Positions 12,901-24,374 of a DNA stretch of 64,000 nt are shown in pieces. The first letter of the stretch is position 1. Every line of letters begins with the position of its first letter. The position numbers and the translations under genes are program-made. The notes beneath the pieces were generated by a model. The model ran no database searches. It was not told the origin of the DNA and was given only the letters and a program-made list of their open reading frames with translations. Source of the stretch: Zygnema circumcarinatum (Eukaryota > Streptophyta > Zygnematophyceae > Zygnematales > Zygnemataceae); contig CM074804.1 in assembly GCA_037447605.1 (NCBI GenBank), positions 1,006,232-1,070,231 of the forward strand, given 5' to 3'.

Positions 12901-15900
12901 AGTTGAGTCCAGATTGTTGATTCAGGAAAGAAGTGTATCCATTTCCAAATTGATTTCCATTAGAGTAGTACCTTCCACTGCCATTTTCTGCAAAATTGTC
13001 AGACCCGCCTTACTTGTTCTTTTTTTTCCCTGCTTCTTGCATCTCCTTGTTTGCATGGTGGTGAATGTGAGCTTCAGAATTCAGAGTAGAACATCCACAG
13101 TTGTCAAAAAACAGGGGATATCGTTTAAACCAGAAAAGACCTTCTCTTTCTTTTCCCTTTTTTTTTTTTTTTTTCTTGTCTTTGTCCTGTTCTCTCAAAC
13201 TACCCTGTCCTTTGTTGGCTTTTTTCCTTTTCCATCCTTAGCCTGGAAGATGGGCATGTAACTCCTGATCTACTCCTTCTCCTACTCCGCCAATTGGAGC
13301 CGTACGCCTCCTCCTTCCTCTCCCTCCGCCGAAGCAGAGCATGCAGCAGCTCTCTCGCTCTCCTCTGCCAGTTTCGTTTCATTTGCAAACAGGGCCAAAG
13401 TTCGCACCTTTGTGAAGCTCTGGCCCACCTGCATTGGGACTATACCAACATTCCCAGTCAGATGGAAATTGCAGGTTTTTTCCTGAGCAGACCTTTCAGA
13501 CTTTCGGTCTCCCTTTTTGCTCCTCCCCACTCTGCAATGTTGCTTTGAGTCATTTTTTTGACATTTCTCGAAGTAGGGTTTGTTTTAGTGATGTGGATGG
13601 AACGTTCGCTACGTGTTCTGTTGCATAGGTCTTGTTGGCTAAGAAATGTATGCCAGATGAGTACAGACGCCCTTTAGTCAATCCATCAAGTTTAGGTCAG
13701 AATTTTAATGCTTAAAAAATGACTTGGCTAGTGAAACTTGGAGGGTTCCATTCGGCTTTTTTTCTGTCAGCTTACACGCATACATGTCTTGCCATCATCA
13801 TCTGTAAAACAGATGGATGCTGACAATGAGATTATTGTGGCTTTCCTTTAATTGCAGAGCCCCCATTGTTGCCTTCGAGGGCAGAATTGAAGCTGGGACA
13901 GCAGCTTGTCGTGTATATATCGCGTTGTGCTGATTCTTTGGGGGCTGTCCGATTGGCAGCCGTACGAGTGAGTGCTACATTGCACAGTCGTCTGCAGTCA
14001 TTGTTAAATTGTTCCCAAGTGTATGTGTGACTGCTTAATGAGTGTGATGATTTGGATCTTGGAGGTTTATCGTTTTTGGCCTCTCATTTTGTCTTTAGAC
14101 TCTTCACAGTCTTGCAGAAAGATCAGACCTTCTGTTTCTGTCGAGTTCGATGTGGCTCGACTTCATCTTTCATTTGATTGCATGGAGAGTTGCTCATTCG
14201 AGTGATAAGTGATAATCGTTTCCCTTGTTATTTGAATGGCTATTGATGATCGCCTTTGTGACCCTAAATTTTGAAGATATGAATGGAAAGAAATAAGAAA
14301 CAGTTACATCATCGCTTCTCCGTCCCTGTGCATCTGTCAAAATAGTCAGGTTTGCCCTCTGCACACTTCTTTCCACAGGTTTTCCCTCCCCTCCCTCTCT
14401 CTCTCTCTTCCTCTCCCTCTACTGTTGGTGGTGCAATTTTTGACGAAGTTGCCACTCTGCTCTGTCTTTTGCTTGATGTTCTAATGCAGGCATTGTACCT
14501 ACTTTTTAGCATAGCATTATTACTACCATCTGGGCCGGCAGCTGAAGTTGAAAAAGAAGCAGCACATGCAGCCCTTGCTGCCCTAGAAGGCCTTATTCTG
14601 CTGCTTGCGCAGGTAATCGTACTTACCTGCTACCAATGGATATTAGGCTTTAATGGTATCATACTCTAATCAAATACTGATGTAGGTCCGGTTGTCTAGG
14701 AACTCGTTAAGAATGTTGGAAATTTCTATTCCAAAAGTGCGTGGCCTTGTGATTGCGATGGTGGGGTTCTCTGCTGTACAGGCGGAAGCATCGGATGATT
14801 CTGCCGACAATTTTAAGAAGATTGTTTCAGCTGTCGGTGTGCTGCTCACTCCAAATGAAGTACATATCGCTTGCCTTTTCCTGCATTCCTATGGCCCATT
14901 TCCAGGATACCATGTTCTCCATGATTTCCGCCACCCCCTTTAAAATGTAGACAAAAATTTATTAAAAAAAAAAAATTTTGAGGCAGACTTGGTGTGAATG
15001 CATCGCGGTCACATAGTTCAGGTTCCCATGAGTGATCTTCATGGAAAATCTCACTGACTACAAGATACGAAAGTCTTGGAGGTAGCTTATGTGCAGGCTT
15101 ACAATCATCATTCCTTCTTTCCTTCTTGTAATGAGAAGGCCTACCCATGATTTGGATGGCAGCAAAATAGAAGCCTACCTATATTTATCTCACGCCTTTG
15201 TGATTTAGAAGGAAATAGCATTTCTGCCAGCCTTCTTTCTTGGCTGCATAAGGCTATCGGCTAATCTCTATGTTGCCCTTTGGCTGTTTTCCTAAAAAAT
15301 GTTTGTTGGTGTTCTGTGCAGCTTATAAGTTTCCTCCTCAATGTGAACACCGCTTTCACAGATAGGACTCTTTCTGCCGCACAGGGGGCCCTTTCAGCAG
15401 CCTTGCAACTTATCCTTCTGCGAGGCCACGAACTAAATGGTCCATCCCTCCCCAGGTAAGCATGGAAATCCTTGTCTTTAGAGACTTAGAAGCAAATTCA
15501 TGCTTAGTAACACGAAGATAAGAGGTAAAAGCCACTAAGATTTTAGGGAAAAACAACCTTCGTTTGAAAATTGCTATTCATTTCCTAGTTGGTGTGTGCT
15601 CGTGCCTATGTGTTGCAGAAATGAAGAGCTATTGAAGTGTATTTATAACTCTGGGTGCTTGTTTCTCTAAATCTCTCCGGTTGTTCAATTTATCTCAAAT
15701 CCCTTTTTTTGGGCATGAGATCTGGAATCTTTTCTCATGTGCAGTCATTGCAGGCGTGTGGTCTAATGTAGATGTTGTAATGGTCTTTCTCATGTCAATC
15801 ATCTCAAACTTTGAAAGCCATTTGCTGAGGAGAGTGAAAACCTGTGTAGTTTTTGAGTGTTTGCCTCTGTTGCGTTGTGGGATCAGAATAACAGAAAACT

Positions 15901-18900
15901 TTATTTCTGCGGCTTCCATGATCTATGATCAAAGCCTTAAGCAATCAGTGATGACAACGGTACATTCTGCACCTTCACCTTTGTATATTTGGGTGTTATT
16001 GGAAAAGGTTCTTACTGGGATTGTTCGAATACTTATTGTATCCAAAGAATCCATGCCCGTGATTTGCAGGTGTGTGCTTTAGCAGAGCATGCTCAAGCCG
16101 GTGTTGTTTTCAATGAGCTTTTGGCGGCCCTTGAAAAAGACGCCGGTTTAGGAGCCCGCTCCCTCGGAGCTCGCAGAAGGGAACCCTGGCCCATACATGC
16201 TGTTCTACAGGTGGGTTCATGCCGAACTTTCCTTTTTTCTATATGGGGCGGACCCTTTTCTACGGCTTCCGAATCCTTTTGCATCAGCCCAAGATGCAAA
16301 TATTCGTTCGGAAGATCACAGAACCTTGTTGTCTAGGTGTTCTATATAAGCAGCAGTGTGACTAGGAAAACTTTTCTTGGATTCCGGAGATGCAGATGGT
16401 GGCAAATAGCCCGGTATTGGGCCGTCCTTTACTGGACCATTTAGTGGATGTGGTCGAGAAGGCCCCTCTCTTTTTGGACCTCTCTCAGGACGACGGAGAG
16501 CGGCCATGGACTCCTTCAAAAAGCCTTCTGCTAAGCCCTCTCCCGCAAGCAGCCGTGCTTGCGCTTGCAATTGTCTTTCAGTATGTTTTCAAGAAACCCA
16601 CCTGAAAAGATGAAATAAATATCCTTTACGATGAATATATATATGTGGCCCTCAATCCCGAGAATCACCTTCAGCCTTGAGGACAATATCTGTGTGGGAT
16701 GATCAGTGGGTTTGGCATTCGTGCCAGAATATCCTGCTCTACAAGATTGTGTCGAGAGAGATTGAGAGAGATTGTGCAAAAAAAAAAAAAAAAATGTTTA
16801 AAGGTCATACTTGTATGGCAGTGTGTTGGGAAAATGGTTGTGTGCTTGGTTGAAGCTCATCGTTTTGCTCCCTGTTGAGCAGGTGTAATACTGAAAGCAT
16901 TCGTCAAAATGTGGATTCTCGATATTCCGGCCTCTTCTGCACCCTCCTCCTCCGTACTGGGAACGTTCGAAGTAGTGTTGATTTGGACTTGCAGCAAATC
17001 AGGTAAGCCTACACTTAACATGAGCCAAAGGTTGGCTCGAATCTCAGCCACTGCATTGATCAACATCTTGACAGGCCAAGAGTGCTCCCTCCTAGAGAAA
17101 GGACTTTTCGACTTGCTTGGAGAATCGTACGAATCTGGAACATGCTTTGCAGTATTGTGGCTAAGTCAGGTATTTTGTACACTTCGTGCATCCTAAGTCA
17201 AACTATCATGTTGCGTGGTTTATCACTTTGCTATTGCTCACTCTATTGCTTTGTTGGCTTTTCTTTTGATATAGAACCAGTGTCTGATATTGTGGCCTGA
17301 TAATCAAGCAACTGTGAAATGCAGGGATTTCGTAAGCGCATTGCAGGCTTTCTGTGACTGCACAGGAGACTCTGCTATGAAGGAGGTAAGTACTTTCTGA
17401 ATAGCAGTCTCACCTATTTTAATATCAAATGCATCTTCATAATTGTGATTTGCAGCCGCGCAGGTAACCTTTCCTCTCAAAATAGTAGGGCTGCTTGTTT
17501 GCGAGCCTGTATGAACCGACAACACTATGGATAGGAGATTATACACTACTTCGAAACATTTCTCGTACTTTGTCATGCTAGGTCTCAGAACTCCTGTATG
17601 GGCTTGTTTCAGGACAAATATTGAGGGGCTTATCCCCTCCTTATTCAAGAATAGGGCCATCAAACTAGCGTTGGACCTATTTAGTAAATCATTAAAGGGT
17701 ATGAATCGGAGTGCAGATTACAAATCAATATGCCGATACCCTCGCTGAAGGAGAGAATTGGATCCGACTTGTTGAGGAACTTGCAACATGTCAGGCAAAA
17801 GAATTGCCTGGACAGGTAATGGTCTCTGCTTGTCATTCGTCTGTAGAGAGGAAGAGAGTGAGAGAGAGGGTGGAAGGAGAAGCAGAAAAGTGAAGGACGG
17901 AATGTCTCAATGGAAGTAGGAAACTCCATCAAAGTGCACATTGCACAGTTTTTTTGGAATGCAAATCTTCCAGTGAATTGCTTGTCGTAAAAACACATGA
18001 AATTGATTGGCTGCAACGGTTTCTATGTTATGGAGCAGATAGATGCTGTTTGCAAGCGTCTCTTTCCCGCTTTAAAAAGCCTTCACGAAAGTGAGAGGGC
18101 TGCTGCCGCGGCCGCCTTTTCTAAGTACTTGCAGCAAAGGTACTGCCCATGACACTCGCCTCTGTATGTCTACGCTCTTGCACTGGAGCGAGAGAGAGAG
18201 GGAGAGAGAGAGAGAGAGAGAGAGAAATAGAGATAAAGAGAGCGATGTCAAGAAGGGAGATGCTCAGCATCTGATGTACCCTTTTCTAAGTTTCTTCCCT
18301 GGTCGATTTGGAAGGTTCTGAAGTTCCTTAGCAGGGTGGGAGTGCTACTTTCTTCAACATTTATGAGATGCTCTTGCGAGTGTGTGCAGCGATAATGAAG
18401 GGCTTTTGGAGCATCTCGTGGAGGCACTCTGCTCTCTCACCAGTGATGGCTCGCCACTTGTTCGCAGGCTCTGCATAAACGGCCTAGTGAAGGTCTACCC
18501 GACTTTTCCATTGCAGAATGTGGATTAATCTTTTCTTGCTTTATGCAGATTTCTATCGGTATTATTTAGGATGTCAATTTTGTCCTGCGATTCGCTTGAA
18601 AAATGAGACTAAAAGACTATAGCACGAAAGAGCCTTGCAAGGTTTTTGTTTGATCTTTGTGTCCATGTGAGATCCCTATAACTGCAGTTGGCCGTGATCT
18701 CTTTTTCAGATGTCCAGGGAAACGCTCGCTCAGCAGGTGACACGTGTGCTCTCAGTCACAGCCGCACTCATCGACGATAAGGACGAGCATGTCGTGCTTT
18801 CCGCAGTTCAAGGCTTGCCTATTGTACGTGTGTTCCCCCATTTGGTAGTTTTTTCCTTTGGAAGGGAGATGACAAAGATGGGGGAGATTTGCCGGACGGT

Positions 18901-19414
18901 AGACTACTTTTATGTTCCCTTGTTTTCTCGTTGTGGGGGGAAAGAGCTGGCATTCTTTTGGGGGGGAAGTTGAGGGAGAACTGTTCTGCCACTTACTGTT
19001 AGATGTTGGGTTGCAGGTGTTGGAGATGACACCGGAAAGTTTAGTCACACCACTTCTGCTCAGCGTTTGTGCTCGACTTTTTGTTTTACAGGTGCTACTT
19101 CTACCACTTGAAAACCTGGAAATATGATAGGGTTATATTTGAACAGCCCTGAATCTGTAAGAAATCCTGTCATAGGTTTTGATCTCGACACTACTTCCGT
19201 TCCCTCGCACCGATTTTTGCGTAGGTGATTTGTGCAACCTATAACGCTTTTCCTTTCTTTTGTGTATCAAGAGCAGAAGTCTGCCAGCGATGGAATGCGA
19301 GCAGCCGCTTTCATCGGGTTTGGAGCAATAAGCCGCTTCACTGATGTCGATCTCCAGACAATCATGCTGGAGCAGGTGAGCCATATTATTTCCGTGTGTG
19401 TTGTGTGTGAGAGT

Positions 19415-19501
<87 letters not shown>

Positions 19502-21733
19502 TGGGGGGGCGGAGGGGATTTGGAGAAAGAAAGGAGAGGGAGAGGGGAAAGAGGGGAAGGGGGGGGGGGGGTGGGGGGTTAAGGTGGTTGTTGATGCAGG
19601 GAAGATACGAGAGGTTGATGATGACATGTCAGGTGCATGTGTGTTATTGCCTGAAGAACGTTATCGGCTGCTTCGAATGACCAACTTACATCCTAATTAA
19701 CCAGTTTAATATCATCGCATAAGAAATTTTGGGGCTCTGCAGATCCATTCGGTTCTTCCTCGGCTCTTGTTCCATGTGAATGATGATTCTGCTCAAGTGA
19801 GAGCTGCCTGTAAGGTGTGGAATTGGAATTGGACCCTGATGTTGAGGACTGCTTGAGGGAGCTTGCGTTAGTTTATTGCATTTTTTCTTCTTTGAACTTC
19901 TCCCTCTCACAATCAATTTTTTGTAGCTTTTGAGAATAGCAAAAGGGAGCGCATAATAGAAAAAGAAATCGACTGTGAGAGGGAGGAGTTTAAAGAGGAA
20001 AGTGACCATACCTGTGACCTGGAGATTAATTGCATATACTCACTAAGTTGCAACGGCACACGCATGTCTTAACTTGTGATGCGTATGATGCGAGCCAGAG
20101 AGAGACAAAGAGCGAGAGAGAGAGAGAGAGAGAGGTGCGGATTGAACGTTGAGATGTGGGAATGCAGAATTTCCAAAACGAAAGAAATGAAGTGCAGACA
20201 AAGAGAAAAGAAGAGATGTGGGTTGAAAGTACTGGTGAAATGCGATGAAGACACCAAACTCTAATCTCGAAACCTGAAACCCTAAACCTTATCATTGCTT
20301 ATCATTGCTGCTCGCCTGCTTCCCTGCAGGGCACTCTTCGCAAGTTGGCACCTCAGCTTCACTCAGAGGCTCTGGAAGGACTGCTTGAACATCGAGCATT
20401 TCACACAGATCGGAGGTGCTGACTACGGCAGATAATGTCTTGAAATCAAAAAGTCTTTGAGGAAATGTGCAGGAAATGTCAACTCGCGTTTGTCTTACTT
20501 AGTCTGGTGTATATGTTTTGCTTGTAAGAGAAAAGGTTTGCCAAATTGCGGTCTGGACTGCACAAATGTCAACTGATGTTGCATGCTTTTGTTTGAGCTG
20601 CATAAGAGACATATATCGTTGGAGCACCTGTTTTAGCCTTCATAGTATGTCGAACTTGTTTGGATATTGCTTAACTGTGGCAAAAGGTGTGACCTGGTTT
20701 TGCAGGCTGAAATATAATGAGTTTGTAAGGGATTTTGTCTGCCATCTTGCGGCTCAGTTCGAGAAACAGACAGGAGTGTACTTGAGCTCAGCTTTAGAGG
20801 TGGGATTCCATGTGAAATTATCGTTGGTCGCTTCTTTTGTGTATCGTTTGGGTTTTTAGAGTACATGGAGGCAATGGAAAGCAAAGCTTTGTTCACCGGT
20901 GTAGACGCTGCTTGGCACTGACAAATGATGTTTATTGAAATGAATCGCAGAGTTTAGAGAGTCCATGGCCCGCCATTCAAGCAAATGCAGCTTTCTTCAT
21001 TGGCTGCTTCCTTTCTCGCGTGGAGGACGCCGACTTTTTGCAGCAATACATTCCCCAGGTACCCTATGCAGAAGCTTCAAGCCCTTTTTGTTAGATGTGC
21101 AACAGCAAAGCTTGAAATGGACGAGCTTCCTTTATTGCATGGGGGCGGGAGGGAGAGGGAGGAAGAAGGGGAATGGGAGAGTTCAAAAGAGGCGAGATAC
21201 CCTACTTCCTCGCTTTTCCCTCCCACTCCTCTCTCTTTCTTTGTTTTTCTCCTTCCCCTTTTATCGCCCAAAGTCTATAGTATTGTGTACGTTTTATGAT
21301 CGTGTGTGCTTCCCTCTCTTTCCCCTACCTATCCCCTCGCCCTCCCTCCCTCTCTCCCTCCCTTCCTTCCCTCCCCTCCCCTCCCCTCCCCTCCCCTGCC
21401 CCTCCCCCTCCCCCCTCCCTCCTCCCCCCTCCCCCTCCCCGCCCTCTACCCCTTCCTCCTCCCTTCNNNNNNNNNNCCCGCCCTCTACCCCTTCCTCCTC
21501 CCTTCTCGCCGCACTTCCGCCCTCCCTTCTCGCCCCACCCCCTCCCTCCCTTTTCCCTTTCCAAACCCTCTCCCATACCTCCCTTTCTTTCGTCATTGTT
21601 GCCTCCCCCACCATCACAGGCAAGCTTCCTCCTGGTCAGAATGGCGACCACCTCTACAAGTGCGGTGGTGCGGACCAATGCAGCGTCGGCTCTGAGCATG
21701 CTTTTGGGGAACATCCCCCCCGCACTCTCTTAG
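994..21733 (+). CDS. SGR6: SHOOT GRAVITROPISM 6-like / MROH1-type HEAT-repeat protein, about 49 exons, N-terminus not found
   Basis: Large HEAT-repeat protein related to Arabidopsis SGR6, which acts in vacuolar membrane dynamics during gravity sensing, and to animal MROH1. I matched exons to the remembered SGR6 protein and each junction keeps the frame. Exons: 994-1125, 1298-1369, 1710-1800, 1934-2029, 2350-2425, 2584-2665, 3285-3393, 3843-3976, 4648-4737, 5250-5327, 5589-5656, 6162-6261, 6746-6919, 7129-7218, 7674-7739, 8131-8217, 8345-8419, 8673-8729, 9230-9322, 9491-9612, 10150-10279, 10566-10645, 11083-11215, 11390-11471, 11693-11835, 12297-12377, 12569-12669, 13242-13474, 13858-13967, 14490-14612, 14686-14859, 15322-15455, 15887-15959, 16070-16210, 16396-16580, 16883-17002, 17075-17169, 17309-17385, 17717-17815, 18039-18139, 18390-18492, 18710-18823, 19017-19091, about 19277-19375, 19743-19814, 20330-20415, 20706-20799, 20951-21058, 21620-21733. 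From the ATG at 1027 this gives about 1,712 residues, close to SGR6 length, but about 65 N-terminal residues seem to lie elsewhere. Diagnostic stretches are [26 protein letters not shown] and [15 protein letters not shown]. The exon at 2584 uses an unusual donor (GTTCGA). The last intron holds an assembly gap. Confidence 0.9.
2143..2223. repeat. intronic inverted repeat (stem-loop)
   Basis: Within an intron of the SGR6-like gene, AGTACTATGGCACA (2165-2178) is followed by its complement TGTGCCATAGTACT (2195-2208). Outside that, CTGTTGTTGTAA (2143-2154) pairs with TTACAACAACAACAG (2209-2223) apart from a ~10-nt bulge on the left. The loop also repeats CTATGGCACACA. It could be a small MITE remnant or a foldback RNA; nothing here shows it is processed. 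Confidence 0.6.
18188..18226. repeat. (GA)n microsatellite in SGR6-like intron
   Basis: Nearly pure GA dinucleotide run followed by degenerate GA, lying in the intron between the exons ending at 18139 and starting at 18390. Confidence 0.9.
19420..19580. repeat. (GA)n tract passing into a G-rich purine tract
   Basis: About 78 nt of uninterrupted GA, then G-rich purine sequence including a run of more than ten G. It is intronic, between the exons ending at 19375 and starting at 19743. Long spurious ORFs of S/L or R/E repeats in this interval come from the repeat. Confidence 0.9.
20094..20134. repeat. (GA)n-rich microsatellite
   Basis: Short interrupted GA run in the SGR6-like intron between 19814 and 20330. 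Confidence 0.8.
21303..21600. repeat. C/T-rich low-complexity tract in the last SGR6-like intron
   Basis: Almost pure pyrimidine on the plus strand, made of CCCT and CCTC variants and interrupted by the assembly gap. It lies between the exon ending at 21058 and the terminal exon at 21620-21733. The pyrimidine tract probably caused the assembly break. Confidence 0.85.
21467..21476. other. 10-N assembly gap with identical flanks
   Basis: Ten N. The 29 bases before the gap (21438-21466) are the same as the 29 bases after it (21477-21505), so two contigs probably overlap here and no sequence is missing. The gap lies in an intron and does not affect the protein. Confidence 0.9.
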
Positions 21734-23099
21734 AGCATAGAAGCACAGGGATCTTGCTCATGCTGGGGTAGTTGCATACTTCTCGCTGTAAGATAGCTGC
21801 CAGGCGCACATCATGCATGTAAAAAGTAGCGGTGGTCGGGAGGGAAATGAAATCATGCACTCGCCGAGGGGCCGCATTTGGAGTATTGCCGTGAGGATAG
21901 CAAAAGCAGAAAAGCAGCAGCTGTGGAAGGTGACGCAGCATGTGCATTGTTGCAGCGGGAGGGGCATACCCATGGTTCCGATGTTCCATGTGTTGCCCAC
22001 TGAAAGGGTGGGCTTCACGTTGTTTTCACCTTTCCGTCTACTTATGTTTCTGTTCTGCTTTTGTTTTAATTGGCCCGACTGGTTGCTGCTCTGGAGGCTC
22101 TGCCATGTTAAGGGATGCTATGTGACATTGGGAGGAGTGGCGTTGGATGTTGCTACTGGCACACACCAACAGCATAGGGGGTTGCTGAGACTGGTAGTGA
22201 GAGCTGGGCTTGACTATTATGCTGTACCTCCTTGTTTATTCTTAATGGAGTTTTAAGCCCTTGGGGCTTTCTCCATTTTTATTCCGCATTTTGTGTGTAT
22301 TTCTTTGTGCTTTTATGTCTTTGCATGTTTTCTTTGGAGTCAATTTGAATGCAATCTGCCCATAGTCATGCTCTGAGAGATAAGGCATTAGAGGAGCACT
22401 AGCAGTGGATTAGAGCTTATACACTAACAGACTCTGCTCAACTTTATAGGAACGGCAGGGACCGGCAGATTCGGTATGAACTGTTGTTTTTCCAAGGCAA
22501 GAAAGACTGGGGTGACGAGACTCGAGAGGGTGGCCCAAAAATCCAAAGGAAACATCAAAGCGTCGCCAAACCCAAAGGAAAAAAATCCGAATACTGGCCA
22601 AAGCAGTCTGAAGATACCTGAAGTAGCCAAGAAAAACGACCGTAACCATCCTAACCTAGGCCAAACAAAGCGCTAAAATGTAGAACCTGTTACTGAAACA
22701 TCCAAATGATATCGCCATCTGCAACAAAAAAACTTGCCCGCATTGAGAAGGGATCCATTCATCATGAATCTGCCTCACTTCTGCAGTCCCAACGTAAGCT
22801 TTTGAACCGAGTCTCGAAACATCGCCATTGCTAACAGAAATTGAAAGCAAGCGTGCGGCCTCCTTCAATAGAACTATCCATGGAACTCTAGTGGCCGGAA
22901 ATCACCTGTAATGAATCCAACGAACACCAAAGCATCATGCTTGGGTGAGTTAGGCAAGATACTAGACCCAAGTGAAGAAAAAAAAAATTCCTTAAGTTAG
23001 GCAAGTACACGCACAGTGATAATCTTCGAAATCATAAGAAAAAGCAACAAAAGCGTTCAAATATGTCTACTTCCTTCTTCAAAAAAGTAGATACACGTT
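21734..23099. other. 3' flank of the SGR6-like gene and intergenic region
   Basis: Runs from the SGR6-like stop to the stop of the minus-strand F-box gene, so the two genes converge. No gene was recognised. A hairpin-like block at 22247-22274 resembles one at 25173-25199 (see findings). The right part, about 22700-23099, is probably the 3' UTR of the F-box gene. Confidence 0.5.
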
Positions 23100-24374
23100 C
23101 TAAAGGTGGGAATCCCTTACTTGGCGTATAAAGGTGAAGCGAACCCTTGGAAAGAGCTTCTGTAATTCTTCAATCTTCTTCACGAGGGCATCATCGCCGT
23201 AGACCCCCTGTGTCTCCTCGAAAAGCTCCTCGCGTAATTCGAAGCTGATATGTTGGAGCTCCGGGCTGACTTTCAGCCATTCACGTGACATCTGTATGTC
23301 GATACTCTCCGCAACTATTGAAAGCGTAAGTTCAACAAGGCGAGGGAAAGACAAAGTATTCTTCAAAGCCTTACAAATGTTCGCCCAAGGTAGGCACTCC
23401 AACATGATCACATGCACCTTTTCCAGAGTTTTCATGCTCCTCAAAAGAAACCTTGAAATAAGATTCTCATCAAATAAGGCAAATTCGAATATGGAATTGT
23501 GGAGGTTGAACGTATCCATTTCAAATTTGAGGTCACGTATCTCTGCGAGTAGACGAATCTCATCCAGGCGACCGTTGTTTCCCAATACCAACTCGCCTAC
23601 ACTTCCTCGAAGATTGAGAATTCTCAACCGAGGACATGTAATTCCCAAATGATATAAACTTCCAAAAACAACTAACTCTTCCAAGATAGCGTGTTCGACC
23701 ACATATGTAGACCATCCTGGGACCATCTCATTATCGTCGATCAAGCGCAAAAACGTGAGATTGGGAAACAAGCAAAGAAAGCACGCAAAAACTCCATCGC
23801 CCCTTTGCTTTTTCACATCGACATGAAGCGTCTTCACACTTTCAAAAACTCTGCAACCGGCTATATCCGAATCAAGTTCAACCGTGGCCATTAGGCTTTC
23901 AAGAAGAGGTAAGTTGGCAAGCGCTTGGAAATGCTTCCAATTGAGACCTTCGTGTGTCTGGATAGACAAATCTCGAAGAGTAGTCCCAATGACAGTCGAC
24001 CAAGACGATATCATCGAAGGGACAACGTGAAAACGAGGCTCGTTACAGTCAGAGCAATCGTCGCGATTAAAAACAGTAAGGGACTCCACCTTAGGCGTTA
24101 TACGCACGAGTTTTCCAATTTCAAGCATTTGAGCTTCCTCTCCATGGACCTTTTCTATGATGGTAGTCACCGTTCTGCCTCCAATAATTGCTTCCGTGAA
24201 TGCCTGCACCGCTTCTTGAAAGGCCTTGCAAACAGTTGACAGCTGCAAAGCGCTCTTCATAAAATCACGGCGGATGACAGCCCCGAGGAGAATCTGCACC
24301 AAGAGGAACATCGGAAGGCCCAGGATTGAGCCGCCATCGCAAGTGTCACTTTCTCGTTGGCTACTCGAGTCCAT
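23100..24374 (-). CDS. F-box / leucine-rich repeat-like protein, single exon
   Basis: Uninterrupted 424-codon frame ending with TGA's position at 23100. After a short acidic/serine start, residues about 15-60 (LGLPMFLLVQILLGAVI then STVCKAF) fit a divergent F-box, the part that binds SKP1 in SCF ubiquitin ligases. The rest is leucine-rich with spaced segments such as LNLRGSVGELVLG and FPRLVELTLSIV, as in plant F-box/LRR and FBD-like proteins, which choose the substrate. I chose the ATG at 24374 because the same frame runs on upstream to 24629 with 85 mostly hydrophobic, atypical residues just before the F-box. The lack of introns fits the fast-evolving single-exon F-box families of plants. 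The target is unknown. Confidence 0.7.
   Translation of the reverse strand: MDSSSQRESDTCDGGSILGLPMFLLVQILLGAVIRRDFMKSALQLSTVCKAFQEAVQAFTEAIIGGRTVTTIIEKVHGEEAQMLEIGKLVRITPKVESLTVFNRDDCSDCNEPRFHVVPSMISSWSTVIGTTLRDLSIQTHEGLNWKHFQALANLPLLESLMATVELDSDIAGCRVFESVKTLHVDVKKQRGDGVFACFLCLFPNLTFLRLIDDNEMVPGWSTYVVEHAILEELVVFGSLYHLGITCPRLRILNLRGSVGELVLGNNGRLDEIRLLAEIRDLKFEMDTFNLHNSIFEFALFDENLISRFLLRSMKTLEKVHVIMLECLPWANICKALKNTLSFPRLVELTLSIVAESIDIQMSREWLKVSPELQHISFELREELFEETQGVYGDDALVKKIEELQKLFPRVRFTFIRQVRDSHL

Noticed and set aside
13629-13695. Candidate SGR6-like exon between 13474 and 13858
   Set aside because: It starts in phase 0 while the preceding exon ends in phase 1; skipping it keeps the frame and gives the better match to SGR6.
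19133-19627. Long ORFs of serine/leucine or arginine/glutamate repeats on both strands (also at 29950-30706)
   Set aside because: They are direct translations of (GA)n/(CT)n microsatellites inside introns.
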